64,000 bases of DNA, taken from Syntrophales bacterium (GTDB lineage: Bacteria; Desulfobacterota; Syntrophia; Syntrophales; UBA8958). Numbering within the stretch: the stretch's first letter is position 1; each line of letters opens with the position of its first letter. The stretch covers positions 51,927 to 115,926 of the forward strand of contig JAOAFE010000010.1 of the NCBI GenBank assembly GCA_026416455.1, in the 5' to 3' direction. A program made the translations under genes and the position numbers. Below the pieces are notes generated by a model that saw only the letters and a program-made list of their open reading frames with translations, did not search any database and was not told where the DNA came from. Of this stretch, positions 48,701 through 56,245 are shown piece after piece.

Positions 48701-50373
48701 CTTATACCTTTCTCGCTGTTATAACCAGCAATGAGACCGGGCTTGATTTGAAGTTTTACTCTTATATTTTTGCCAATCGTATCAAAACCCCTAACCATAT
48801 TGAATTCTTGCTCCTCCAGTACCTCTATCTCCAATTCATCCTCCTTGGCCCCCATTCTCTTGGCCCGCTCTTTCAATCTCTCTTTCCCCAATGTGATTAT
48901 ATCGTCTATTTTCGTACGGGGAGGAATATACATTGTTTCTCCTTCTTCTGCGATCGTCAGAGTTCGTTTCTCTGTATCGGCAAGGAGTGTAAGTTCCGTA
49001 GTTGTCCGCGCTAAAGCCGCCCCGATGGCATTTGCCACTTCCGCATGGGGAAGGAGGTGGGGCGTACAGCCGAGCATCTTACCTAAAGGTTCGGCCAACC
49101 CTTCCGAGGGCCCTCCTACAAGATAAAGATTCGTCGGCCTAATTTTTCTTCCCTCTAAGAGCTCATGGATGGTGTATACGGGCTCATTATTAATTTCGTT
49201 GACAAACTCCTTCACCGCCTCGCAAATCTTTTCCAAGGTTGTATCCAACATCTTACGGGCCATCTCATCTACCGAAAGACCTGCTTCCCTCGCTAAAGTG
49301 TATATGGCCGCACCTGCTTTATCCCTATCGCCAATCTTGATTAAACCTAACCACACCATGGCATCGGTAGGTGTCGGATATGGGCCTCCTAAAGCAGCCG
49401 CATCTCCTTCTCTCTCCGGCCCAATTGCAATCTTGCCGTCCTGCCACTTTATCCTACTGTCTCCTCCCGCGCCAATAGAACGTGTTCTCAATCCCCTAAT
49501 TAACGTCTTTAGCCCACCGATCTTAACCCCAAAACCCTCCAGCAGAGGTACGCCATCGGCAAACACGGCAATATCCGTTGTTGTACCACCGATATCGAGA
49601 GCAATAGCATCACTATTTCCTCGAGATAAGGCGAGGACACCCATAATACTTGCGGCGGGCCCAGACAGAATGGTCTGACAGGGAAACTGAATCGACTCTT
49701 CAATTCCTATCGTGCCACCATCAGCTTTTAAAATGTAAACCGGAGCTGATACACCCAAGTCCCTAACAAAATTCATCACCGCCAAGGCAAATCTCCGATA
49801 AAGACTGGAGATAGCAGCATTGAGGTAAGTAGTAGCTATTCTACGACGAAAATTGAGACGACCAGATAATTTGTGACCTAGCGAAACATGCTTAAAGCGG
49901 CCTCCAATGAGTTTTGCTATTGCTAACTCATGGGCAGGATTTCGGGTGCAAAATTTACCTACGACTCCTAAATGCTCAATGCCTGCCTCGATGAACCGAG
50001 ACACGGCTTCCTCTACTTCCTTTTCGTCTAACGGCACCACCTCAAAACCACGATGGTTCATGTATGCCGAAAGAAGATATGTGTCCTCCGGAAAAGGTAG
50101 GAGCGAGGGAGGGATGCCGGGCCCTCGGGCTATAATCAACCCCACCCGCCTTATTTTATTTTGAACAATAGCATTAGTAGAAATAGTGGTACTTAAAACT
50201 ATGCGCCTCAGTCTTTTTGGATCAAGGCTCGCAAATATGCTAGATGTTGCCTCCAGGAGGGAAGAAAGAATATCTTCCTGATTAGTTTTTACCTTTACCT
50301 TCTTCTTTACTTCGAAATCTTCCAAAAGTGCGGCATCCGTATGTGTCCCTCCAACGTCAATCCCCAAAATCAT
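48697..50373 (-). CDS. Hydantoinase/oxoprolinase-family protein (HyuA-like)
   Basis: A 558-residue protein with the actin/hexokinase-like ATP folds: GIDVGGTHTDAALLED at the N-terminus, IALDIGGTTTDIAVF in the middle and LVGGPSEGLAEPLG near the C-terminus. The family hydrolyses cyclic amides with ATP or carboxylates ketones. It has no HyuB partner next to it; instead it is coupled to the histone-deacetylase-like gene. Substrate unknown. Confidence 0.85.
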   Translation of the reverse strand: MILGIDVGGTHTDAALLEDFEVKKKVKVKTNQEDILSSLLEATSSIFASLDPKRLRRIVLSTTISTNAIVQNKIRRVGLIIARGPGIPPSLLPFPEDTYLLSAYMNHRGFEVVPLDEKEVEEAVSRFIEAGIEHLGVVGKFCTRNPAHELAIAKLIGGRFKHVSLGHKLSGRLNFRRRIATTYLNAAISSLYRRFALAVMNFVRDLGVSAPVYILKADGGTIGIEESIQFPCQTILSGPAASIMGVLALSRGNSDAIALDIGGTTTDIAVFADGVPLLEGFGVKIGGLKTLIRGLRTRSIGAGGDSRIKWQDGKIAIGPEREGDAAALGGPYPTPTDAMVWLGLIKIGDRDKAGAAIYTLAREAGLSVDEMARKMLDTTLEKICEAVKEFVNEINNEPVYTIHELLEGRKIRPTNLYLVGGPSEGLAEPLGKMLGCTPHLLPHAEVANAIGAALARTTTELTLLADTEKRTLTIAEEGETMYIPPRTKIDDIITLGKERLKERAKRMGAKEDELEIEVLEEQEFNMVRGFDTIGKNIRVKLQIKPGLIAGYNSEKGIR

Positions 50374-50435
50374 CTTACACCTTTTGGTTTAGGGTAATTT
50401 GTACCGAAGGCGGCTTATATACTTAAAATTTTCCC

Positions 50436-50463
50436 TTGACAAGCTAAAAAAAAAGCGTAAGTT
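50436..50463 (+). promoter_or_regulatory. Candidate promoter of the Ala/Pro-rich lipoprotein gene
   Basis: TTGACA (50436-50441) is followed after 16 bases by TAAGTT (50458-50463), a weak -10. It lies 70 bases before the ATG at 50533 and 63 bases beyond the hydantoinase start on the other strand. Confidence 0.45.
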
Positions 50464-50532
50464 TGCTGCTCGATACCATCTAAATGGGTTGTAAGAGGTT
50501 GAATACGAAGGGAAAGGAGGTGAACGAGGAAA

Positions 50533-50802
50533 ATGAAGAAGGTCATTGCCATCATTCTGTCCTTGCTTTTGGTTGTAACCATGTCTTTTGCCGTAGTTGG
50601 CTGCAAGAAGGCAGAAGAGCAGAAACCGGCTGAACCAGCCAAGACAGAGGCTCCGGCACCTTCGGCCGCCCCGGCTGCACCCGCTGCTCCGGGCGCACCC
50701 GCAGGCTCTGCAGCACCGGCCGCTCCAGGCGCACCAGCTGCACCAGCCGCCCCGGCTGCACCCGCTGCTCCGGCTGCTCCTGCTGCACCAGCTGGCAAGT
50801 AA
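50533..50802 (+). CDS. Ala/Pro-rich small lipoprotein
   Basis: An 89-residue product with a lipoprotein signal ending FAVVGC at about residues 19-24 and the Cys at 24. It continues with KKAEEQKPAEPAK, then an Ala-Ala-Pro low-complexity tail to the C-terminus (about residues 40-87, AAP/GAP units). The tail would be a flexible, extended polyproline-like linker in the periplasm. GGAAAGGAGG at 50511-50520 fits a ribosome site. A terminator follows at 50819. The codon bias of the tail (mostly GCx CCx) is unlike its neighbours, which suggests repeat slippage. The function is unknown. Confidence 0.8.
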   Translation: MKKVIAIILSLLLVVTMSFAVVGCKKAEEQKPAEPAKTEAPAPSAAPAAPAAPGAPAGSAAPAAPGAPAAPAAPAAPAAPAAPAAPAGK

Positions 50803-50818
50803 TTACAGTTTCTCATCG

Positions 50819-50856
50819 AAAAGCCGGATTCTCCTTTGAGAATCCGGCTTTTTTTA
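50819..50856 (+). terminator. Intrinsic terminator after the lipoprotein gene
   Basis: AAAGCCGGATTCTC pairs with GAGAATCCGGCTTT over a CTTT loop, followed by T6. It is a strong rho-independent terminator. It ends 25 bases before the pilus operon promoter, so that operon is a separate unit. Confidence 0.95.
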
Positions 50857-50881
50857 TGCGACAAAAAGGGTTGTCTAATTT

Positions 50882-50897
50882 TGGCATCATAATTGCT
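50882..50897 (+). promoter_or_regulatory. Candidate sigma-54 promoter of the pilus operon
   Basis: TTGGCATCATAATTGCT has the -24 GG (50883-50884) and -12 GC (50895-50896) separated by exactly ten bases, and reads TGGCA ... TTGCT as in the sigma-54 consensus TGGCACG-N4-TTGCW. A TATAAT at 50902-50907 overlaps downstream but lacks a good -35. Sigma-54 control would need an activator that is not in the window. Confidence 0.55.
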
Positions 50898-50936
50898 GTA
50901 TTATAATCCAAACAAAAAATCGAAGGAGGTGATGCG

Positions 50937-50951
50937 ATGGTAGGTGAATAA
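50937..50951 (+). CDS. Four-codon leader mini-ORF (ATG GTA GGT GAA TAA)
   Basis: In the 5' leader of the pilus operon, AAGGAGGTGAT (50923-50933, a near-perfect complement to the 16S 3' end) stands seven bases before ATG GTA GGT GAA TAA. Such a strong ribosome site for four codons is odd. It might stall ribosomes or affect leader RNA folding. It could also be a chance or decayed start. The leader of 51011 has its own AGGAGG. Confidence 0.4.
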   Translation: MVGE

Positions 50952-51010
50952 CTACGCATGTGTGGACATTTATGGAAAAACTAACAAATAAACAAAAATA
51001 GGAGGTTCAA

Positions 51011-51475
51011 ATGAAAAAAGCATTTACATTTTTTGTTATGTTGACGGTGTTGATTTTTGCGGGGGGAACGGTTATAGCAGCCACGGTGACCCAAAATTTA
51101 AGTGTAGGAGCTCAGGTAGTGGCCAAATGTTCGATCCAAAATGCAGGGCCCCTAAACTTTGGCGACTATGATGTAACCTCTTCGACGCCGACTGATGCTC
51201 AGGCCAGTATGACATTCAAATGCACCAAAGGAACAACATATAAGACATACATCACTGGGACGCGACAGATGACAAACGGCACAGACAACCTAAACTTCCA
51301 ACTTTACTCCGACTCAAATAGAAGTACAATCTTCCCCAGTGACAACAGCGGATCGGGCGAACAGGCTCCCAATGCCTCACCCATTACGAAGTACATATAC
51401 GGCCGTATTCCAGCTGAACAGGATGTCGGGACGGGTACCTATTCAGCCACTTTGACCGCGACGGTGGAATACTAA
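51011..51475 (+). CDS. Spore coat U-domain pilus subunit (Csu-type, probable major pilin)
   Basis: A 154-residue secreted subunit: signal peptide (MKKAFTFFVMLTVLIFAGGT...AA) followed by a donor-strand-like stretch ATVTQNLSVGAQVVAKC, GDYDVTSSTP, FKCTKG with paired cysteines, and a C-terminal GRIPAEQDVGTGTYSATLTATVEY, which matches the SCPU domain used by CsuA/B pilins. A 14-residue extension before the first Cys is able to donate a strand to the next subunit. AGGAGG at 51000-51005 precedes it. It is followed by a strong hairpin (51480). Confidence 0.88.
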   Translation: MKKAFTFFVMLTVLIFAGGTVIAATVTQNLSVGAQVVAKCSIQNAGPLNFGDYDVTSSTPTDAQASMTFKCTKGTTYKTYITGTRQMTNGTDNLNFQLYSDSNRSTIFPSDNSGSGEQAPNASPITKYIYGRIPAEQDVGTGTYSATLTATVEY

Positions 51476-51479
51476 CAAA

Positions 51480-51508
51480 TAGGGGAGGGGAAGAAAGCCC
51501 CTCCCCTA
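51480..51508 (+). repeat. Hairpin after the first pilin gene
   Basis: TAGGGGAGGGG (51480-51490) pairs perfectly with CCCCTCCCCTA (51498-51508) over a seven-base loop, with no T-run. It sits 5 bases after the pilin stop, before the chaperone gene. It probably protects the 3' end of the pilin message or weakly attenuates, raising pilin over the assembly genes (inference). Confidence 0.6.
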
Positions 51509-51560
51509 TCAAATGCTGGGGTGATGAGCGGTTATTCTTCCGAGGGAGGGTAGATCATAG

Positions 51561-52313
51561 ATGAAAAAATTAAGCCTGGTGTTTCTCTTTGTTTTGATGA
51601 GCACCCCCATATGGGGGGCCAATATAGAAATAAATCCCGTTAAAATATTCTTAGATCCGCAAAACCGGATTGAAAAAATTGCCATAAAAAACCAAGATGA
51701 TGCGGAGATAAACATCCGGGTCAAAGCCTTCCGTTGGCGTCAAGGGGAGGATGGACAAGATAAATATGATGAAACGGAGAATATCATTGTTGTTCCTCGC
51801 ATCCTAAAATTAAAGCCGGGAGAGGAAAAAATAATCCGTATCGGAATTAACCAGCTACCCAAAGATGAGCAAGAGGAATCGTACCGTATTTACATAGAAG
51901 AAGTACCCATCCAAGAAGGGGAAAGAAAAGGAGCCGTTGTCAAATTATACATGAAAATAGGCATCCCCGTTTTCGTGACACCGGCCAAATCTCAACCGAA
52001 AATCGAGATAGAAAATCCCACCATTGAAAATAAAGAGCTTCGTTTTAAAATTATAAATCGGGGAAACGTGCATAGAATATTAAGCGAGGTAGTTGTATTA
52101 GGTAAAGATAACCACGGCATAGAGATTTTTAATAAAAAGATTGGAGGTTGGTACTTGCTGACAGGGGCGGCTAAACTCTACGCTATCCCTTTTTCGACCG
52201 ATGGAAAGATAAAAATTATACACATAACGGTTAACACTTCCTCCGGAACGGCCATAGCGAAGGAATTTTCGCTCAATCAAATTTTCGTAAAAGGGGTAAA
52301 CAATGAAAATTAA
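51561..52313 (+). CDS. Periplasmic pilus chaperone (PapD-like)
   Basis: A 250-residue protein with a signal peptide ending IWGA (about residue 20) and the two-domain Ig fold of pilus chaperones: NPVKIFLDPQNRIEKIAIKN, NIRVKAFRWRQGEDG, VVPRILKLKPGEEKIIRIG and YRIYIEEVPI. It caps subunits in the periplasm and delivers them to the usher. It is the second gene of the operon and overlaps the next by 11 bases. Confidence 0.85.
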   Translation: MKKLSLVFLFVLMSTPIWGANIEINPVKIFLDPQNRIEKIAIKNQDDAEINIRVKAFRWRQGEDGQDKYDETENIIVVPRILKLKPGEEKIIRIGINQLPKDEQEESYRIYIEEVPIQEGERKGAVVKLYMKIGIPVFVTPAKSQPKIEIENPTIENKELRFKIINRGNVHRILSEVVVLGKDNHGIEIFNKKIGGWYLLTGAAKLYAIPFSTDGKIKIIHITVNTSSGTAIAKEFSLNQIFVKGVNNEN

Positions 52314-53019
52314 TAGAAATAACACGAATAAAAATGAATATCTATCCCCATCCGTACTCCCCGCTCTCAGCGCACCTAAAAAACTGGGAGAGATTCTCGT
52401 GGAAATAGGAGCTACCACCCCAGATAAAATAGAATGGGCCTTAAAGAAGCAGGAGAAAATTAAGAAAAAAAAGAAGTTAGGCGAGATTTTGATAGAGGAG
52501 GGAGTGGTAGATACCCACTCTATTCGCCATGCCCTTATGATCCAATCCTTCGTTACGATTGTAGCGTTAATGACCTCGTTCTTTGTTAGTCATATATCTG
52601 ACACTGTTACCCCCGCTTATGGAGAAAGCAGAATGAAACCTCTTGAAGTTGCGGTGAAAGTCAGGCCCCATTGGAGCATCAAAGTAAAATACCAGGTTCA
52701 GAGTATACAAGTCTCCGAAGCGGATGTGAAGCGAGGTTACGTGGATGTCCCCCACGCGACGGGTATTGCCATTAGAGATACCAGCCGCTCTGGTTTTTTG
52801 CTTCTCTTCGAGGGATTAGAAAAACCCTTTAAATCAGTCAGTGTACAAGGCTTGCCCGGCGCTGGAGAAATATTCATCACCTCAAAACATGCCCTAATCC
52901 ATCAACCTAATAAAAAAACATCCATCGATCTCGATTTAAGCTATCGGTTCTACTTGACGGAAGATGCCAAGCCAGGCGAATACTCATGGCCCATCACCGT
53001 CACTTTGCAACCAGCCTGA
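52303..53019 (+). CDS. MshEN-like cytoplasmic domain fused to a membrane helix and a pilus-associated beta domain
   Basis: A 238-residue protein with no known name. Residues 27-50 and 58-81 are two 24-residue motifs of the form (K)LGEIL(V/I)E(x)G...I..AL..Q, close to the MshEN c-di-GMP-binding motif (RLGxxLxxxG......L...L..Q). They are 7 residues apart, while the canonical spacer is 5. A run of lysines (52-58) then leads to a hydrophobic segment (82-98, SFVTIVALMTSFFVSHI); by the positive-inside rule the motifs should face the cytoplasm. The rest (about 110-238) is beta-rich and ends GEYSWPITVTLQPA, like a pilin strand. It lies between chaperone and usher and overlaps both. An internal start at Met79 would instead give a secreted protein. 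Confidence 0.6.
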   Translation: MKINRNNTNKNEYLSPSVLPALSAPKKLGEILVEIGATTPDKIEWALKKQEKIKKKKKLGEILIEEGVVDTHSIRHALMIQSFVTIVALMTSFFVSHISDTVTPAYGESRMKPLEVAVKVRPHWSIKVKYQVQSIQVSEADVKRGYVDVPHATGIAIRDTSRSGFLLLFEGLEKPFKSVSVQGLPGAGEIFITSKHALIHQPNKKTSIDLDLSYRFYLTEDAKPGEYSWPITVTLQPA

Positions 53020-55361
53020 TTCTGTATTTTTTTGTCCTTTTCTCTCTCTTTCCCCCTGCCCATCCAAGTGTTGCCGGGGAATTTAAGGGGGAAAAGAGCA
53101 TCGCTACCGTTATATTAAACTCCGTAAAAAAAGGCGATTATATTATCATCCTGACCCAGGAAAAAGATGTCTTTATGAAAGAGCAAGACCTTTCCGAGAT
53201 GGGCGTCAAATTAATTACAGGAGATCGTCAATTAATAGACAGTCAGACGTATGTTTCTCTACGTTCAATATCAGGAATAAGGTTTAAATTCATCGAGGAA
53301 TCTCTAACCCTCGAGATCCAAGCCCAACCGGAGATGCTGGGAACAAAAAGCACCATCGACTTTACCTACACTCCCAAAAGGGCCGTTCAACAACCAAAAG
53401 GACTGAGTGCTTTTCTTAACTATTCCACTTCTTGGAACGATAGCCTCGCCAGCCGGGGTTTTTTCGATTTTTCAGCCGAAATAGGTCTAAAGGCGTATGA
53501 TTTTCTCTTTCTTTCTAACTTTACGTACCGAGATTTGCCTTTGGAAGAGCGATTCGTCCGCCTTTCTTCACAACTTATGTGGGAAAACAAAAAAAAGCTT
53601 CTGAGCATTACTCTCGGCGATTTTTATGCCACCTCGGGGCCGTTAGGAAGCACATTAAATATGGGGGGTATAAGTATCACCAAGAATTACTCTCTCAATC
53701 CTTACTATGTGAAGTCACCTACCTTCGATTACTCCGGTTATGTAACGTTACCGACGGAAATGTGGTTATATGTAAACGAAGTACCTATCCGAAAAGAAAA
53801 AATCGAACCTGGTCGGTACGATTTGAAAAGCATCCCTTTCGTTTCTGGTTTTAATACCATGAAGGTCGTGCTGAAAGACGCGTTCGGTCGCGAAACGGTT
53901 GTCTCCGAATCTGTATATTACACCGATGTCCTTTTGAAAAAGGGGGAGCATGAGTTTAGCTACAATATAGGAAGTATGCGAAAAAATTACGGGGTGGAAA
54001 GTAATAGTTACGGACCGGAGGCTTTTCTCTTCCACCATCGTTACGGTATATCGGACGCCGTCACTTGGGGGATAAGAGGCGAAGGGAGCAGGGAGGTTAT
54101 TAACGGGGGCTTAACTTCAGCATTTAAACCCCTCCCGGCCATCGGTGTCACGGAAACACACCTTTCCTTTTCCCGGCGTTTTGATGACACCGGCACTTCT
54201 ATGTACGCTGGTCATTCCTTTTCCTCGGAGAAAATCTCCCTCGGGCTTTCAGGGAGGATAAATTCAAAAGAATATTACACTTTAACGGGAAAAGGAAATG
54301 CGCGCTACGAATCATACATCAGTTTAGGGATAAAAGGTCTTATTCCTGATAACATAGTGGCCAATTTTGGCCGCTCTTGGTACTTCGATGGATCGACGGG
54401 AAGCCGCTTCACTATTACGTATAGCAAAAATGTAACCAAGCATTTCTACTTGACGTGCTCAGCAACCCGCATCCTTGAACAGACGAACGATACCCAGTTT
54501 TTCGTCAACCTCATCTATTATCCATGGGAGAAGACGAACCTCTCCGGCTCTTTTTCCCGGGATCGCTATTCCACAACTGGTTCCCTCACCCTACAGAAAA
54601 ACCCCTCCATGAAGAGCGAGGATTACTCATTTCGGGTAACAGCAAGCAGTGCTCATATAAGTGGAGAAGAGGGCAAAAACTCAAGCAGCCTCAACCCATA
54701 TCTTCAGGTCAACCGCCGTTTCGGTCAATGTACAGCGGAATATATGGGAACATGGAGTCGATTACGCCGGGAACAGGAATCCTACCGTTTGTCCTTTGCC
54801 GGTGCTGTCGTTTATGCCGATGGGCATGGAGGATTATCCATTCCCGTTTATGATAGTTTCGGCATCGTCAAAGTAGGAAATATAAAAGATGTAACAGTGA
54901 AATTGAATTATCAAGAGGCAGGGAAAACGGACTCAAGGGGAATATCCGTCCTCCCCTATCTCAAATCAAACGTGGATAACTACATCTCGATCGACGACAA
55001 AAAAGTTCCCCTCCATTACTCTATCAAAACGGTAAATCAGTGGATAAATCCAGGCACCCGACAAGGGGTCTTCGTACCTTTTGATGTCATTAAAACCCAA
55101 GCCTTCATGGGGAAGATTATAATCAGGGAAAAAAACGTGTCTTTTCCTATAGAAAATGTTAATATAAAGCTCAGGGCGCATGCCCAAGAGCATGTAATAC
55201 CGGTACTAAACGACGGCGAATTTTACTTCGAAAATATTGCGCCGGGCTTATATGAAGTAGAATTCCTCTACAAGGGTAATCCGGCACGTTTCACCCTCCG
55301 GATACCAGAAAGTGAGAAGTTTATGGTGGACATGGGGGTAATAGAAATTGAGATGGAGTAA
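52986..55361 (+). CDS. Pilus usher protein (outer-membrane)
   Basis: A 791-residue protein with a signal peptide (about 1-31, VAG). After an N-terminal domain comes a large beta-barrel-type middle (many aromatic, alternating strands) and a C-terminal domain (about 700-791, YKGNPARFTLRIPES). Sequence and gene order with SCPU subunits and a chaperone make it an usher of the Csu type, which threads the pilus through the outer membrane. A plug-like segment around 240-320 contains YYVKSPTFDYSGYVTLPTE. Its start overlaps the preceding gene by 34 bases. Confidence 0.85.
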   Translation: MAHHRHFATSLILYFFVLFSLFPPAHPSVAGEFKGEKSIATVILNSVKKGDYIIILTQEKDVFMKEQDLSEMGVKLITGDRQLIDSQTYVSLRSISGIRFKFIEESLTLEIQAQPEMLGTKSTIDFTYTPKRAVQQPKGLSAFLNYSTSWNDSLASRGFFDFSAEIGLKAYDFLFLSNFTYRDLPLEERFVRLSSQLMWENKKKLLSITLGDFYATSGPLGSTLNMGGISITKNYSLNPYYVKSPTFDYSGYVTLPTEMWLYVNEVPIRKEKIEPGRYDLKSIPFVSGFNTMKVVLKDAFGRETVVSESVYYTDVLLKKGEHEFSYNIGSMRKNYGVESNSYGPEAFLFHHRYGISDAVTWGIRGEGSREVINGGLTSAFKPLPAIGVTETHLSFSRRFDDTGTSMYAGHSFSSEKISLGLSGRINSKEYYTLTGKGNARYESYISLGIKGLIPDNIVANFGRSWYFDGSTGSRFTITYSKNVTKHFYLTCSATRILEQTNDTQFFVNLIYYPWEKTNLSGSFSRDRYSTTGSLTLQKNPSMKSEDYSFRVTASSAHISGEEGKNSSSLNPYLQVNRRFGQCTAEYMGTWSRLRREQESYRLSFAGAVVYADGHGGLSIPVYDSFGIVKVGNIKDVTVKLNYQEAGKTDSRGISVLPYLKSNVDNYISIDDKKVPLHYSIKTVNQWINPGTRQGVFVPFDVIKTQAFMGKIIIREKNVSFPIENVNIKLRAHAQEHVIPVLNDGEFYFENIAPGLYEVEFLYKGNPARFTLRIPESEKFMVDMGVIEIEME

Positions 55362-55794
55362 CTGGTGTCTATTGCTATTAATTACCCTTATCTGCACTCC
55401 GGCTGAAGCGGCATGTACGGTGAGTACGACGGGTATTGCCTTCGGTAACTATAGCCCCATAGACATAACCCCCGTTGATTCCCAAGGAATCATCACCATC
55501 ACCTGCAATACGAACGAAAGGACTACCACTGCGATCGGTCCCAGCCCTAACTCGGGTGGTTTCAATCCGAGAAAGATGAAGCAAACGGGTGGAAGTGAGC
55601 TGCTAAATTACAATCTTTACACTGACGCAAGTCGCTCAACCATCTGGGGAGATGGCACCGGGGGCACGAGGACGGTAACACAAAGGGTAAACAGGACAAC
55701 GGTTAATTTGACCGTCTACGGTCGCATTCCCGCTGGTCAGGATGTGTCGGTAGGACAGTATTCAGACATACTTGTCATAACCGTGAATTACTGA
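55348..55794 (+). CDS. Spore coat U-domain subunit, probable tip protein
   Basis: A 148-residue secreted SCPU-type subunit. The signal peptide (PAEAA, about 18-22) is followed at once by CTVSTTGIAFGNYSP, so there is no donor-strand extension before the first Cys, unlike the subunit at 51011. A subunit without that extension can receive but not donate a strand, so it fits the pilus tip. TITCNTNERTT holds the second Cys, and GRIPAGQDVSVGQYSDILVITVNY is the C-terminal strand. It overlaps the usher gene by 14 bases. Classical Csu tips (CsuE) have two domains; this one has one. Confidence 0.8.
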   Translation: MRWSNWCLLLLITLICTPAEAACTVSTTGIAFGNYSPIDITPVDSQGIITITCNTNERTTTAIGPSPNSGGFNPRKMKQTGGSELLNYNLYTDASRSTIWGDGTGGTRTVTQRVNRTTVNLTVYGRIPAGQDVSVGQYSDILVITVNY

Positions 55795-55814
55795 CCTTTT
55801 TAGCCCGATTTTCC

Positions 55815-55842
55815 TTGACACATCAAATTGCTTGCTTATACT
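55815..55842 (+). promoter_or_regulatory. Strong candidate promoter of the YtxH-family gene
   Basis: TTGACA (55815-55820) and TATACT (55837-55842) are 16 bases apart, about 33 bases before the ATG at 55875, with GAGGGAGGT between. Confidence 0.75.
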
Positions 55843-55874
55843 AAATAACAAATCAAAGAGGGAGGTAGGGAAAA

Positions 55875-56234
55875 ATGGAGGAAAAGACCGAAAATCTGTT
55901 ATTGGGATTATTGATTGGGGGTATTGTAGGCGCCGTAATCGGCATTCTTTATGCGCCAAAAAGCGGTAAAGAAACGAGAGAAGAATTAGGAAAGAAGGCG
56001 GACGAGCTCCTCGCTCAAGCCAAAAAAGAATACGAAGAAGCCAGAGAGAAGAGTAAAAAGGCTTACGATAATCTTTTAGCTCGCCTAAAGAAAACGGAGG
56101 AAGAACTTAAATCCAAGGCAACCGAGCTTCTCGAAGAAGGGAAGGAAAATTTAGAGGAAGGAAAGGGAAAATTAAAAAGGGCTATTGAAGCGGGTGTAGA
56201 AGCCTTTAAGGAAGAAAAAACACCTCAGGTGTGA
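55875..56234 (+). CDS. YtxH-family membrane-anchored coiled-coil protein
   Basis: A 119-residue protein with an N-terminal hydrophobic helix (LLLGLLIGGIVGAVIGILYAP) followed by KSGKETREELGKKADELL and a long charged helical tail of Glu/Lys heptads (about 45-115). This matches YtxH, a stress-linked family with unclear function. A gene for a similar small membrane protein follows 11 bases later. Confidence 0.85.
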   Translation: MEEKTENLLLGLLIGGIVGAVIGILYAPKSGKETREELGKKADELLAQAKKEYEEAREKSKKAYDNLLARLKKTEEELKSKATELLEEGKENLEEGKGKLKRAIEAGVEAFKEEKTPQV

Positions 56235-56245
56235 AATTTTAACAA

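Noticed and set aside
50640..50800. A short tandem-repeat tract that could be a CRISPR or VNTR
   Set aside because: The repeats are in-frame Ala/Pro codons without fixed-length spacers.
50415..50864. A 149-codon minus-strand frame with Gly-Ala repeats
   Set aside because: The repeats are the complement of the Ala-Ala-Pro tail of the plus-strand lipoprotein, which has a signal peptide, ribosome site and terminator.
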